Origin: Balneolaceae bacterium
GTDB lineage: Bacteria > Bacteroidota > Rhodothermia > Balneolales > Balneolaceae
DNA length: 64,000 bases
Reading direction: 5' to 3'
NCBI GenBank assembly: GCA_006969905.1
Contig: CP030887.1
Span: forward strand, 124,001-188,000
Part shown: in pieces, positions 1 to 8,314 of the stretch
Numbering within the stretch: the first letter of the stretch is position 1
Layout: the number at the start of each line of letters is the position of its first letter
Program-made: the position numbers and the translations under genes
Notes under the pieces: generated by a model
Seen by the model: only the letters and a program-made list of their open reading frames with translations
Databases searched by the model: none
Told to the model about the DNA's origin: nothing

Positions 1-217
1 CAACAGGAGCACTTTGCAAAAAACCTGAGGCCGGCAACATCCTGTTCCAAAAATCCTCGTTTATCTTTCCATCAAATCGGAAATCTGTTTTTTCTGCATC
101 ATTTAACTGGTATGCCTGTACCGTTTTGCCATCCTCACTTACCGATTGAAATGCATATGTATTTGTATGAATAGCCAGTAAAACGACTACCGGTAAAATG
201 CCCTTTAGATTCTTCAA
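1..217 (-). CDS. Partial secreted DUF5916-like protein (N terminus only)
   Basis: The gene runs off the left edge, so only about 72 residues are visible. Reading leftward from a TTG at 217-215, the product opens with a hydrophobic signal-like segment (KNLKGILPVVVLLAIHTNTYA). The mature part then contains FDGKINEDFWNRM.PASGFLQ, which resembles the carbohydrate-binding (CBM9-like) start of outer-membrane-associated DUF5916 proteins (usual pattern DG.ldE..W..A.p...F.Q). The in-frame TAA upstream leaves no ATG. AAAGGA lies about nine bases before the TTG, which supports that start. Family assignment is an inference from a short stretch. Confidence 0.55.
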   Translation of the reverse strand, partial: MKNLKGILPVVVLLAIHTNTYAFQSVSEDGKTVQAYQLNDAEKTDFRFDGKINEDFWNRMLPASGFLQSAPV

Positions 218-481
218 TATATCGTAAATCCTTTCATCAAATGGTTACAAGCACCTAAAATAGGATTCGTCTTTTTGCCAAGAAGTAAAAAGATGTGCAC
301 TCTTAGAATGGGGCCATAGATCAAGAAATAGAACGTTTAGCTTTATCATTTAGCTCTGCTTCAGATATTACTGCTATTCTCTACAGATGCTGAAATAAAC
401 CTGATTCATTTCAGATCTCCTCCTCTTCAATTACACCAACTCTTGTAGTTTTTAAATCTTGCATCATTGAATAGATTATTT
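218..481. other. Intergenic region, divergent
   Basis: This gap separates the leftward gene from the rightward regulator locus and should hold promoters for both. I see no recognisable RNA gene or strong hairpin in it. Confidence 0.5.
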
Positions 482-500
482 TACTTTGTAATTCAAAGTA
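482..500. promoter_or_regulatory. Inverted-repeat operator 1
   Basis: A perfect palindrome TACTTTG-TAATT-CAAAGTA lies just 6 bases before the ATG of the gene at 507. A near-identical palindrome sits before the gene at 1510, and a winged-helix regulator gene lies between them. I infer that both are binding sites for that regulator, so the locus would control itself. Confidence 0.6.
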
Positions 501-506
501 CTTTCT

Positions 507-1112
507 ATGAATAAAGAACAAGACCAACTTCAAAATCTTGCCGAGATACGTTCCATGATGGAGCGCTCATCCAGGTTCATGTCCCTTTCCGGTTTAGCCG
601 GCGTAATGGCAGGAATCTATGCACTGGCAGGAGCCGCTATTGTTTTTACCCGATTCAATTTTAATCCCGATAGCATCGTTACTAAACCGGATCAACTGAC
701 CTATGTAATTTTTACAGCCATTTCTGTAATGGTTCTTGCTATCGGCACTGCGATTATCCTTTCGATAAAAAATGCCAGAAACAAAGAGGAAAAAGCCTGG
801 AATGCTACTTCACGCCGGCTTTTGGTTAATTTCGCTGTCCCACTATTCGCAGGTGGAATCCTGATGTTGATTTTACTATCAAAAGAACTTGTGGGGTTAA
901 TGGCTCCTTTCAGCCTCATCTTTTATGGTATTGCTTTATACAGTGCCAGTAAATTCACTTTTGACAATGTTAAGTTTTTGGGACTAATCCAGATCGTATT
1001 AGGACTAACAGGTACTTACTTCATCGAGTACAGCTTGCTATGCTGGACTATAGGTTTTGGAGTCATTCATATTGTGTATGGATTGTATTTGCATTTCAGG
1101 TACGAGCGGTGA
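507..1112 (+). CDS. Integral membrane protein, unknown function
   Basis: A 201-residue protein with about five to six hydrophobic segments (around residues 27-48, 62-85, 105-125, 128-146, 152-170 and 175-195) and a polar N terminus. I do not recognise a named family. It is followed after 6 bases by a winged-helix regulator gene, a pairing often seen in Bacteroidota-type genomes, where a small membrane protein and an HTH_34-type regulator are co-transcribed. The operator-like palindrome immediately upstream suggests the pair is autoregulated. No catalytic motif is visible, so function is open. Confidence 0.8.
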   Translation: MNKEQDQLQNLAEIRSMMERSSRFMSLSGLAGVMAGIYALAGAAIVFTRFNFNPDSIVTKPDQLTYVIFTAISVMVLAIGTAIILSIKNARNKEEKAWNATSRRLLVNFAVPLFAGGILMLILLSKELVGLMAPFSLIFYGIALYSASKFTFDNVKFLGLIQIVLGLTGTYFIEYSLLCWTIGFGVIHIVYGLYLHFRYER

Positions 1113-1118
1113 AACGAG

Positions 1119-1418
1119 GTGAAAGTATCAATAGATGGTTTACATAAAGCTTTTGAGAACCGTATCAGGCTTGGGATTATGTCGGCATTAGCCGTTAATG
1201 ACAAACTCGATTTCAATTCCCTGAAAGAATACCTGGATGTGACCGATGGCAACCTGGCAAGCCACATAAAAACCCTGGAAAAAGAAAAATTTATAGGTAT
1301 TGAAAAAACCTTTATCGACCGAAAACCCAACACCCGTTACTTTATGACTTTGGAAGGCAGAAAAGCTTTTGAAGATCACCTCAAGGTGTTGGAACAAATC
1401 ATCAAGTCGCAAAAATAA
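1119..1418 (+). CDS. Winged-helix transcriptional regulator (HTH_34/ArsR-MarR-like)
   Basis: A 99-residue DNA-binding protein. It shows the pattern of the small winged-helix family common in Bacteroidota: FENRIRLGIMSAL (helix 1), a recognition region LKEYLDVTDGNLASHIKTLE, and a wing with KTFIDRKPNTRYFMTLEGRKAFEDHL. The start is GTG at 1119, preceded by GAGGTG-type purine-rich sequence and only 6 bases after the upstream gene, so the two are probably co-transcribed. The likely targets are the two matching ACTTTG-N5-CAAAGT palindromes at 482-500 and 1456-1474. No sensor domain is visible; the effector is unknown. Confidence 0.85.
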   Translation: MKVSIDGLHKAFENRIRLGIMSALAVNDKLDFNSLKEYLDVTDGNLASHIKTLEKEKFIGIEKTFIDRKPNTRYFMTLEGRKAFEDHLKVLEQIIKSQK

Positions 1419-1455
1419 TATAAACTCTATGCCATAAATAATTTTTTTACTCTTT

Positions 1456-1474
1456 CACTTTGAAATACAAAGTG
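1456..1474. promoter_or_regulatory. Inverted-repeat operator 2
   Basis: CACTTTG-AAATA-CAAAGTG is a perfect 7+7 palindrome with a 5-base centre, 35 bases before the ATG at 1510. It shares the half site ACTTTG and the spacing with the palindrome at 482-500, which makes a common regulator likely. Confidence 0.6.
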
Positions 1475-1509
1475 GATTAATTTTAATCTTACTTAATAGA
1501 GATAACCCT

Positions 1510-2067
1510 ATGAATACAGAAAAACCCTCCTATCAAACTTTAATTCTTCCTGCAATAATAACCGGTGTTATTTTACTGATACCGTTAATAGCCATGCAAT
1601 TTACCACCGAAGTAACCTGGGATCTGACTGATTTCATTTTGGCGGGCATACTTATTTTTGGCACCGGTACTGCCTATACCCTGATAACCAGAAAATCGGA
1701 AAAAACTACTTACCGATATGCTGTAGGTCTTGCACTTTTTTCGGCCTTGCTCCTTATCTGGGTAAATGGTGCTGTTGGTATTATAGGATCGGAGAACAGC
1801 CCTATAAACCTTTCGTATTTTGGAGTAATTGCAGTTGGAATTACAGGAGCTGTAGTTGCCCGCTTCAAATCAAAAGAAATGACACTTACGCTATTTGCCA
1901 TGGCATTTACGATGGCGATGATAGCCGGAATCGCACTTTTAAGAGGAGCATACCAATTACCGGGAAGTTCTGTAATCGAAATCCTGGGTGTGAATGGGTT
2001 CTTTATTATGCTTTTTCTGGTATCGGGTATGTTGTTTAAACGTGCTGCCAGAGAGATACTGGAATAG
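1510..2067 (+). CDS. Integral membrane protein, unknown function
   Basis: A 185-residue, strongly hydrophobic protein with five to six predicted membrane helices (about 12-31, 39-59, 70-88, 98-116, 122-143 and 155-175). No family was recognised. It lies downstream of the winged-helix regulator and carries its own copy of the same palindromic operator, so it is probably a second target of that regulator. The first membrane protein of the locus (201 residues) has a similar size and helix count but no clear sequence identity. Confidence 0.8.
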   Translation: MNTEKPSYQTLILPAIITGVILLIPLIAMQFTTEVTWDLTDFILAGILIFGTGTAYTLITRKSEKTTYRYAVGLALFSALLLIWVNGAVGIIGSENSPINLSYFGVIAVGITGAVVARFKSKEMTLTLFAMAFTMAMIAGIALLRGAYQLPGSSVIEILGVNGFFIMLFLVSGMLFKRAAREILE

Positions 2068-2144
2068 AAGTGATGTAGAAGTCGATGTTTTAAATTGTCT
2101 CTTCAGATGCTAAAACATATCTATCTACAGATTACATCTTCACA

Positions 2145-2169
2145 GATCCTGAAACGAGTTCAGGATGAC
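2145..2169. repeat. Dispersed palindromic repeat, family A
   Basis: A 25-base imperfect palindrome of the form GATCCTGAAAC-G-AGTTCAGGATGAC. Five related copies occur in other gaps of this window (near 24883, 26561, 26643, 43770 and 43948). It lies between convergent genes. Confidence 0.75.
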
Positions 2170-2182
2170 CATAGCGGTTATA

Positions 2183-2683
2183 CTATGTCATATACAAATA
2201 GGGCTTCCAGGGCTCCTGTACCCCTCCGTTCATATCCCGGAAAAAAGTGATAGGAATGGGACGATATGGTTTGGCGGCCAGCTCCATTTGAGCTTCTCTT
2301 GGGGTGCGGTTGCCTTTTTTTACGTTACACTTTTCGCAGGCGGTAGTGAGATTTTCCCACACATCTCTGCCTCCCCTGCTTTTGGGAAGCACATGATCAA
2401 TAGTAAGGTCAGATTTCTTCCCACAATACTGGCAAATAAAATTATCCCTTCGCATTACATTTCTTCGTGAAAGCACAATTTTTGTATAGGGCACACGAAT
2501 ATATCTTCGCAGGCGGATTACAGAAGGAAAGGAATACTCTTCGCGGGGAGAGCGAAGTTTCTTCTCCGGGTCATCGTGTAGAAGCTCTGCTTTTTCCAGA
2601 AAAATAAGCTTCATAGACCGCTGTATTGAGCATATGCTCAAGGGTTGATAATCCTGATTAAGAACCAGTACATTGGCGTTCAT
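2183..2683 (-). CDS. HNH endonuclease family protein
   Basis: A 166-residue protein with a clear HNH fold core. Zinc-type cysteines C84/C87 and C116/C119 bracket the motif IDHVLPKSRGG (D96, H97), and N111 and N120 complete the HNH pattern, ending in RTPREAQM. The N terminus (MNANVLVLNQDYQPLSI) is typical of the stand-alone chromosomal HNH proteins found widely in Bacteroidota, Cyanobacteria and others. Members are metal-dependent DNA nucleases; the physiological role of this subgroup is not settled. No methylase or phage gene is next to it, so a restriction role is not suggested by context. Confidence 0.9.
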   Translation of the reverse strand: MNANVLVLNQDYQPLSICSIQRSMKLIFLEKAELLHDDPEKKLRSPREEYSFPSVIRLRRYIRVPYTKIVLSRRNVMRRDNFICQYCGKKSDLTIDHVLPKSRGGRDVWENLTTACEKCNVKKGNRTPREAQMELAAKPYRPIPITFFRDMNGGVQEPWKPYLYMT

Positions 2684-2758
2684 AGTGCATCCGTTTTAGG
2701 ATTGAGGTAATAGCTTTTTTTCTTTCAGGGAGAATGCAGAATCATGAACCATAAAAAA

Positions 2759-2784
2759 GGCGTACACACTGCAGTATGTACGCC
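2759..2784 (-). terminator. Intrinsic terminator of the PiT-like gene
   Basis: An 8-bp GC-rich stem (GGCGTACA with TGTACGCC) around a 10-base loop. On the minus strand it is followed directly by a run of six Ts. It sits 28 bases past the stop codon of the leftward transporter gene. Confidence 0.8.
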
Positions 2785-2811
2785 CTAGTATCAGATATTT
2801 GGATATTAAAT

Positions 2812-3939
2812 TCAAATGCCAATCATTTGGAAAATTTCACGCCGCACATCTTCATTAATAGAAATTGCCAGAATTATTGATACTAACAAACCTATCAAGG
2901 CATAGGATAAATCTTTAAATACCATTTTAAGAACTTTACCCATCGGCTTACCCATGCCTTGGCTGTCCATAATACTCATCCCGATTTCGCGGCCGGCAAG
3001 AAGCCCTAAAAACACCCAGGTTGTACTCATCGGTACTGTGCTTACTGTGAGTTTGTAAACCAACAGTAACGCATAAATAAAATCAATAATAGTAGCCGAG
3101 CGAATATCTGTAACCCGGGATTTCTCGGTTACAATCCGCTGAATCTTGTCACCACGCAAATAGAAAAGTATTCCCAATCCGAAAAAGATAAAGAGTGCAA
3201 AACCTAAGAATTGGGTGAAGCTCATCGAACGAGGTAAATAAACGGCTATATTTGCCGCATCCTGCATTACCCATACTGCCCATAAACTACCTGAGGTAAA
3301 CCACTGTATAGGTAACCAGTACCCCTTGGCCTTGCCTGTAAACTTCTTCTCCATGATCTTGGTTATGGAAAGCCAAACTATTAAACCAGCAGCAAAAGCA
3401 AGGAAATATCCTGAAAGGCTTTTGCCCAATACAGAAGTAATACCTGCAGTATTTGCGGCGAAACAGCTTAAGAGCAAAAAAGTGGTGGAAACCGGCATTC
3501 TCATCCGGGTAAGAATCAAAAGAAAAACAGGGGCTGCAACCTGGAGAAAAGTAAAACTAGTCGGAGTTTCACTGAAACCTTTGGAAGTTAATCTCTGATA
3601 ACTAACATCGCCATCATACAAGAAAAAACTGGCCGAAACCGTAACCAGGAAAATCCCCCCTATATATATCCAGAGAACCCACCATTTTTTGTCATGATTT
3701 GATGCAAGGAAAGTACCTATAGTCTGGATACTGTCATTTGCTATGGCAGAATAACCTGCAAATGCGAAACCGACCCACATAGCGATTTCTGCATAAGGAA
3801 ATGTGATTCCCGCAATCAGGAAAAAAAAACCAATAAGGCCGATAAAAATTCGCTCTTGCCGAAAAACCGTATAAAAACTTTCCGGGATTAAACTTTGCGC
3901 AACACTTCTTCCATTCCCCGAATTAGAATTATCCGCCAT
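2812..3939 (-). CDS. PiT-family (PHO4) inorganic phosphate transporter-like protein
   Basis: A 375-residue inner-membrane protein with about ten hydrophobic segments. Two internally repeated motifs fit the PiT family: AIANDSIQTIGT near residue 65 (family pattern GANDVANaiGT) and the pair MPVSTTFLLLSCFAANT (about 148-164) and VPMSTTWVFLGLLAGREIG (about 305-323), matching the inverted-repeat pattern PVSTTH..vG. Transport would be ion-coupled phosphate or another oxyanion uptake. The GANDVAN signature is degenerate, so substrate is uncertain. It stands alone, with a terminator behind it and no PhoU neighbour. Confidence 0.75.
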   Translation of the reverse strand: MADNSNSGNGRSVAQSLIPESFYTVFRQERIFIGLIGFFFLIAGITFPYAEIAMWVGFAFAGYSAIANDSIQTIGTFLASNHDKKWWVLWIYIGGIFLVTVSASFFLYDGDVSYQRLTSKGFSETPTSFTFLQVAAPVFLLILTRMRMPVSTTFLLLSCFAANTAGITSVLGKSLSGYFLAFAAGLIVWLSITKIMEKKFTGKAKGYWLPIQWFTSGSLWAVWVMQDAANIAVYLPRSMSFTQFLGFALFIFFGLGILFYLRGDKIQRIVTEKSRVTDIRSATIIDFIYALLLVYKLTVSTVPMSTTWVFLGLLAGREIGMSIMDSQGMGKPMGKVLKMVFKDLSYALIGLLVSIILAISINEDVRREIFQMIGI

Positions 3940-4099
3940 TTGTATCTGATTTTAAAATTAGTCACCAGTTTACCGAAAATATGTTAACACAGTATTATCA
4001 GCTGTTGATAATTTGCTTTTCTTTCTAGCATGGATATGCTAGTGGCTAACAAAAAAAGTTTTGTTTTAATTTTATCTGGCGTTTAACTAATCAATATTC

Positions 4100-5116
4100 A
4101 TGACACTTAGAGTTACCCTTCTGCTTTCTGTCATAGTTTTCTTACTGTCTTACCTATCATCCCCGGATGAACCCTATTCTCCTGGATTTCCTGATACCAT
4201 TAATGCTGTAATTGGAGATATTTCTTTTGTAGAAAAATTCAATCGCGAACCCAATGAATTTGACTCTGAGTCAACGCGAATTATTACACACCTGGAGTAC
4301 GTAGTATCAAAACTGGAAACCGCTGAAGCATATAACCTTTCAGACGAGCAGCTTTTAAACAGAAAAGAGATAATCGGTCATTTGAAAAAATATATAGCGA
4401 ATCAGGAGTTTCCAAGTAACTATGATTATGAAGAGACAAGACGACCCACTTTTATTAATAAAGATGGTAATATATGTGCGGTAGGTTATCTTGTTGCTCA
4501 AACGGCTGGATTAGAAGTAGCTGAAGCTTTGAACGAAGAATTTAAGTATGACTATATCTATAATATGAACTCTCCTATGTTAGATGAATGGCTTCTTGAA
4601 TTTGGACTAACAAAAAAAGAGGCGGCCATGATTCAACCTTCCTATCGACCTGGTCCGAAAGAAGATAATAATGACGATGTACACGTGGATAGCCATTTTG
4701 AAATATCATACGGTCTTGGTTCAGCTTTACTTGCAGGTACCCAGATAGTACTTTCCGGTTACGGAATCTTTTCTGATGCATCGTCAGGAACTAAAAAAAG
4801 AGCATTGTTGGGATCAGTAGGTCTTGGGGTTACATCGGCGTTGTTTGGGCTCATCAATCTAGAAAACTCTAAATCATACAGTGCAGAAGGGGATTGTTGT
4901 TTAGCAAGTAACTTTGAGAAGAAAAATATTTCCCGCAGAAACCTATCCATTGCAAATGTAGCCTTTGGGTCGGCATCTGCTATTTTCAACGGCCTGCAAT
5001 ATTTTTCTCTTAAAAAGGAAGAGTCGCAACGAGCTTTAAGAGTTACAACCACCCAACTGTATGTACCTGAAATCAATACTATGGCTCCTGCTCTTAATGT
5101 AAATTGGAGATTCTAA
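4100..5116 (+). CDS. Secreted/membrane-anchored hypothetical protein
   Basis: A 338-residue protein with an N-terminal hydrophobic signal or anchor (residues 3-20). The central part contains FINKDGNICAVGYLVAQTAG followed by alpha-helical sequence (residues about 118-165). I have seen this type of CAVGYL motif in unnamed secreted proteins of Bacteroidota, but it has no assigned function. The second half holds small-residue-rich hydrophobic stretches (about 200-240 and 280-300) that may be membrane segments, separated by a CC pair (C265/C266). It has no operon partner. Function unknown. Confidence 0.7.
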   Translation: MTLRVTLLLSVIVFLLSYLSSPDEPYSPGFPDTINAVIGDISFVEKFNREPNEFDSESTRIITHLEYVVSKLETAEAYNLSDEQLLNRKEIIGHLKKYIANQEFPSNYDYEETRRPTFINKDGNICAVGYLVAQTAGLEVAEALNEEFKYDYIYNMNSPMLDEWLLEFGLTKKEAAMIQPSYRPGPKEDNNDDVHVDSHFEISYGLGSALLAGTQIVLSGYGIFSDASSGTKKRALLGSVGLGVTSALFGLINLENSKSYSAEGDCCLASNFEKKNISRRNLSIANVAFGSASAIFNGLQYFSLKKEESQRALRVTTTQLYVPEINTMAPALNVNWRF

Positions 5117-5226
5117 AATAAGCGGCTTTAGCAGGCCTTTATTTATTTTTTTGTTTAGTTGTTTTGACTTTGTTCTTATATTTGGAAGCGCTTTTCTAAT
5201 TCTTAAAAATAACTATACAATCATCC

Positions 5227-6534
5227 ATGTCTCAGCTCAAAGACGTACTTTCAAGCAGCTATTACAAAGAACCCGTACCACATATAGAAAAGGATTCTCC
5301 ATTTGCTTCGATGATGGAGCGATTCAGGTTTGCATCGGAGATTCTGGATCTGGATCCCGGGGTTTTTAAATATTTATCAAGCCCTGAACGAGTGATCATT
5401 GTCGCCATTCCGATTACAATGGATGACGGGCGTATTGAAGTATTTGACGGATACCGTGTGATACATAACAGTATTCTCGGGCCGTCTAAAGGTGGTATTC
5501 GATATGCACATGATGTAAGCCTGGATGAAGTAAAAGCACTTGCAGCCTGGATGACATGGAAATGTGCCTGTGTAAATGTTCCCTTTGGTGGAGCGAAAGG
5601 CGGAATTCGTGTCAATCCAAAAAACTTATCTCAACATGAGTTGGAAAGGCTTACCCGTAGATACACCGCAAATATGCTGGATGTTTTTGGGCCAGACAGG
5701 GATATACCTGCTCCTGACATGAACACAAATGAGCAAACCATGGCCTGGATCATGGATACCTACAGCATGAAAAACCAACGTACTGAAAAAGCTGTTGTAA
5801 CAGGCAAACCAATTATACTTGGGGGATCAAAAGGCAGAAAAGAAGCTACAGGCCGTGGGGTAATCACTACTACCCTTGCGGCATTAAGCAAACTCAGGAT
5901 TTCTCCAAGTAATGCTACCGTTGTTGTACAAGGTTTTGGGAATGTGGGATCTGTTTCTGCTCAATTAATCTATGAGCAAGGTGCTAAAGTGATCGCAATT
6001 AGTGATGTAACCGGGGGGTATTATAATGCTGGAGGAATTGATATACCGGAAGCAATACATTATTCAATGACTAATGGGTTTTCACTTGAAGGTTTTGACG
6101 GAGCTGAGCCAATCGGTAACGATGAACTACTGGAGCTGGACTGCGATGTTTTAATTCCTGCTGCAAAAGAAAACCAGATTAACATTGAAAATGCACCAAA
6201 AATAAAAGCAAAGATTATTGCAGAAGGAGCAAACGGACCTGTAACGGCTAATGCCGATAAAATACTTGAAGAAAACGGTATTATGGTTGTTCCCGATATC
6301 TTAGCAAACGCAGGGGGTGTAACGGTCTCCTATTTTGAATGGGTACAAGACAGGCATGGATATTTCTGGACTGAAGAGCGGGTGAACCGTCGCCTAAACC
6401 GAATGATGAGAGAATCTTTTGATAACTTGTTTATGGTAAGTGAAAAGTATAGTATTACGCTTCGTCAGGCAGCGTATGTCTATGCAATAGATCGCGTGGC
6501 CACGACGCTTAAATTACGTGGCATCTATGCATAA
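5227..6534 (+). CDS. gdhA: Glutamate dehydrogenase (Glu/Leu/Phe/Val dehydrogenase family)
   Basis: A 435-residue cytosolic enzyme, the usual length of hexameric glutamate dehydrogenases. It interconverts glutamate with 2-oxoglutarate and ammonia using NAD(P). Visible signatures are the substrate/catalytic segment VPFGGAKGGI with K124, PAPDMNT near residue 162, and the dinucleotide-binding loop GFGNVG (236-241). The start ATG at 5227 gives a normal N terminus (MSQLKDVLSSSYYKEP). The next gene, an anti-sigma-type ATPase, begins 3 bases after the stop, so they are likely co-transcribed. Coenzyme preference cannot be read with certainty. Confidence 0.95.
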   Translation: MSQLKDVLSSSYYKEPVPHIEKDSPFASMMERFRFASEILDLDPGVFKYLSSPERVIIVAIPITMDDGRIEVFDGYRVIHNSILGPSKGGIRYAHDVSLDEVKALAAWMTWKCACVNVPFGGAKGGIRVNPKNLSQHELERLTRRYTANMLDVFGPDRDIPAPDMNTNEQTMAWIMDTYSMKNQRTEKAVVTGKPIILGGSKGRKEATGRGVITTTLAALSKLRISPSNATVVVQGFGNVGSVSAQLIYEQGAKVIAISDVTGGYYNAGGIDIPEAIHYSMTNGFSLEGFDGAEPIGNDELLELDCDVLIPAAKENQINIENAPKIKAKIIAEGANGPVTANADKILEENGIMVVPDILANAGGVTVSYFEWVQDRHGYFWTEERVNRRLNRMMRESFDNLFMVSEKYSITLRQAAYVYAIDRVATTLKLRGIYA

Positions 6535-6537
6535 ATA

Positions 6538-6939
6538 ATGAAGATTCGGAAGGAACTGGTTTTAAAATCCACTTATGAAGAAGTTGAAAAGGTTGAGCAC
6601 CTTTTAAACGATTTACAAGCAGAACTTGGCTTTGATGATGAACTATATGCTAAGCTCATGCTCACGGTAAGTGAGGCTGCAACAAATGGAATTGTTCACG
6701 GTAACCAGCTGGATGAGACTAAGAAAGTTTATATGGTTGCCGAGAGTGATGGCAAAACGCTTACAGTAAGTTCCCAGGATGAAGGCGAAGGTTTTAGCCC
6801 AAACGAAGTACCCGATCCATTGGCCGAAGAAAACCTGCTTAAGCCCAGTGGAAGAGGAGTGTTTTTAATGAGAGAGTATGCTGACGAAGTACAGTATGCC
6901 AATAACGGAACCAAACTAGTATTGACTTTCAAGCTTTAG
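6538..6939 (+). CDS. Anti-sigma regulatory factor-like ATP-binding protein (RsbW/SpoIIAB type)
   Basis: A 133-residue stand-alone GHKL ATPase domain. The N-box is seen in LTVSEAATNGIVHGNQ (about 42-57) and the G1/G2 boxes in DEGEGFSP and GRGVFLMREYADEV. Proteins of this HATPase_c_2 type are serine kinases that phosphorylate STAS-domain anti-anti-sigma partners or bind sigma factors. No STAS protein or sigma factor is encoded nearby, so the partner is elsewhere. It follows gdhA by 3 bases, which is an unusual pairing and probably reflects shared transcription rather than shared function. Confidence 0.85.
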   Translation: MKIRKELVLKSTYEEVEKVEHLLNDLQAELGFDDELYAKLMLTVSEAATNGIVHGNQLDETKKVYMVAESDGKTLTVSSQDEGEGFSPNEVPDPLAEENLLKPSGRGVFLMREYADEVQYANNGTKLVLTFKL

Positions 6940-6978
6940 CTGACCAAATCATTTCCAATACACTTTATAGAAGCAGGT

Positions 6979-8313
6979 TTATTCCGTACGGTTCAGCAAC
7001 CTTCCACTTAGCCTGAGAAGTTCAGTCTCTGCTCTTTTGGCTTCTATTTGTGCCACAATTAGCCGGTTTTCGGCATTCAATAAACTAAGCTGTGCTTCGC
7101 GTAACTCTACAGAATTGATGGTTCCTAAACGATAGCGCTCAAGGGCGATATCAAGGCTTTGATTTGTGTATTGTAGGTTCTCTTTCTCAAGCTCAATAAG
7201 TTCCAGGGCATCGGTATACTGTGCGTGTGTTTGCTTTACCTGAGATGTAATTTGAAGTTGTAGTTCCTCAGTTCGAAGCTGTTCATTTTTTAACCTTATC
7301 TGTGCATTTTGTTTTCTCCTGCTCCTGTTAAGGCCATCAAATAAACTCAGCCTGGCGGTAATCCCGTAGTTAAACCCGGTTGTTTCAGAAAAATCGGTGA
7401 ACCCAGCACTCGATTCTACCCGGCTGTATCCATAACCGCCACTCAAATCAATTTGGGGAAACCATTCTCCGGTTATTTCCCGAACTTCTGTTTTAGCAAC
7501 CGATTCATTCATTCGTGTAATGCTCAACTCCCTGTTCTGTCTATTCGCATCACTAATCAGGCTATTCAGCTCCAACCGCTCTCCCATTTCAATATTGGCT
7601 TGTACTTCAAAATCTGAAAATGAAGAGTCGGATAGTATTTCGTTGATAAGAATCTTCACTTGTTTTAAAGAGGTTCCGGATCTTATTAACGCAGCCCGGT
7701 CTGCATTTAAATCTGCACGGGCCTGGAGCAAATCATACTCTGAACCTGAACCCAGGTCATTTTTGGTTTCTGCAATTCTTATTCGTTCCCTTGAAATGTC
7801 AAGGGTATTTTCTAGTATTTGATATGCTTGTTGCTGGCCAACAACCTGGTAATAACCTGAGATCAAATCAGCCAGTAACATTTCAACCTGTAATTGAGCC
7901 TCTATATCTCCAATATCTGCTTCCAGAGAAAGCCTGTCTAAAGTGGCAAACATGGTTAATCCATCAAAAACAGTCCAGTTTGCATCAATACCATAATTAT
8001 ATACTGTGGTTTCCACACCTATGTCATTTCGGTCAGGGATGTTATCAGAAGAAAACTCAGTGACATTATCCTCAACCCGCCTATTGATGCTTCCATCTGA
8101 TGATAGCACAGGCAGCATACCTGCATTCCCCATACTATTATTATTCCCGGCTATACGTGCATCGTTTCTTGCTATACGTATTGCAAAGTTCTTTTCAAGC
8201 GCTAACCGAATTGCTTCTTCGACCCTTAACGTGTCCTGAGCTTCTACACTTAATGGAAAAACTGAAATCAATAAAAGCCCCGCAGCAATATTTCTGATAA
8301 ACTTCATTTTCAT
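6979..8313 (-). CDS. TolC-family outer membrane efflux protein
   Basis: A 444-residue protein with a signal peptide (KFIRNIAAGLLLISVFPLSVEAQ) and two TolC-type repeats of long helical hairpins, each starting with the L.EA...AL..N...... pattern (LRVEEAIRLALEKNFAIRIARND; later LGTINSVELREAQLSLLNAENRL). Such proteins form trimeric outer-membrane channels. It is the last gene of a three-gene efflux operon (adaptor, RND pump, channel) read leftward; its ATG follows the pump stop codon by one base, showing tight coupling. Confidence 0.93.
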   Translation of the reverse strand: MKMKFIRNIAAGLLLISVFPLSVEAQDTLRVEEAIRLALEKNFAIRIARNDARIAGNNNSMGNAGMLPVLSSDGSINRRVEDNVTEFSSDNIPDRNDIGVETTVYNYGIDANWTVFDGLTMFATLDRLSLEADIGDIEAQLQVEMLLADLISGYYQVVGQQQAYQILENTLDISRERIRIAETKNDLGSGSEYDLLQARADLNADRAALIRSGTSLKQVKILINEILSDSSFSDFEVQANIEMGERLELNSLISDANRQNRELSITRMNESVAKTEVREITGEWFPQIDLSGGYGYSRVESSAGFTDFSETTGFNYGITARLSLFDGLNRSRRKQNAQIRLKNEQLRTEELQLQITSQVKQTHAQYTDALELIELEKENLQYTNQSLDIALERYRLGTINSVELREAQLSLLNAENRLIVAQIEAKRAETELLRLSGRLLNRTE

Positions 8314-8314
8314 A

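Noticed and set aside
2183-2683. HNH gene as part of a restriction or phage-defence system
   Set aside because: The protein is of the common stand-alone chromosomal type and has no methylase, helicase or other defence gene beside it.
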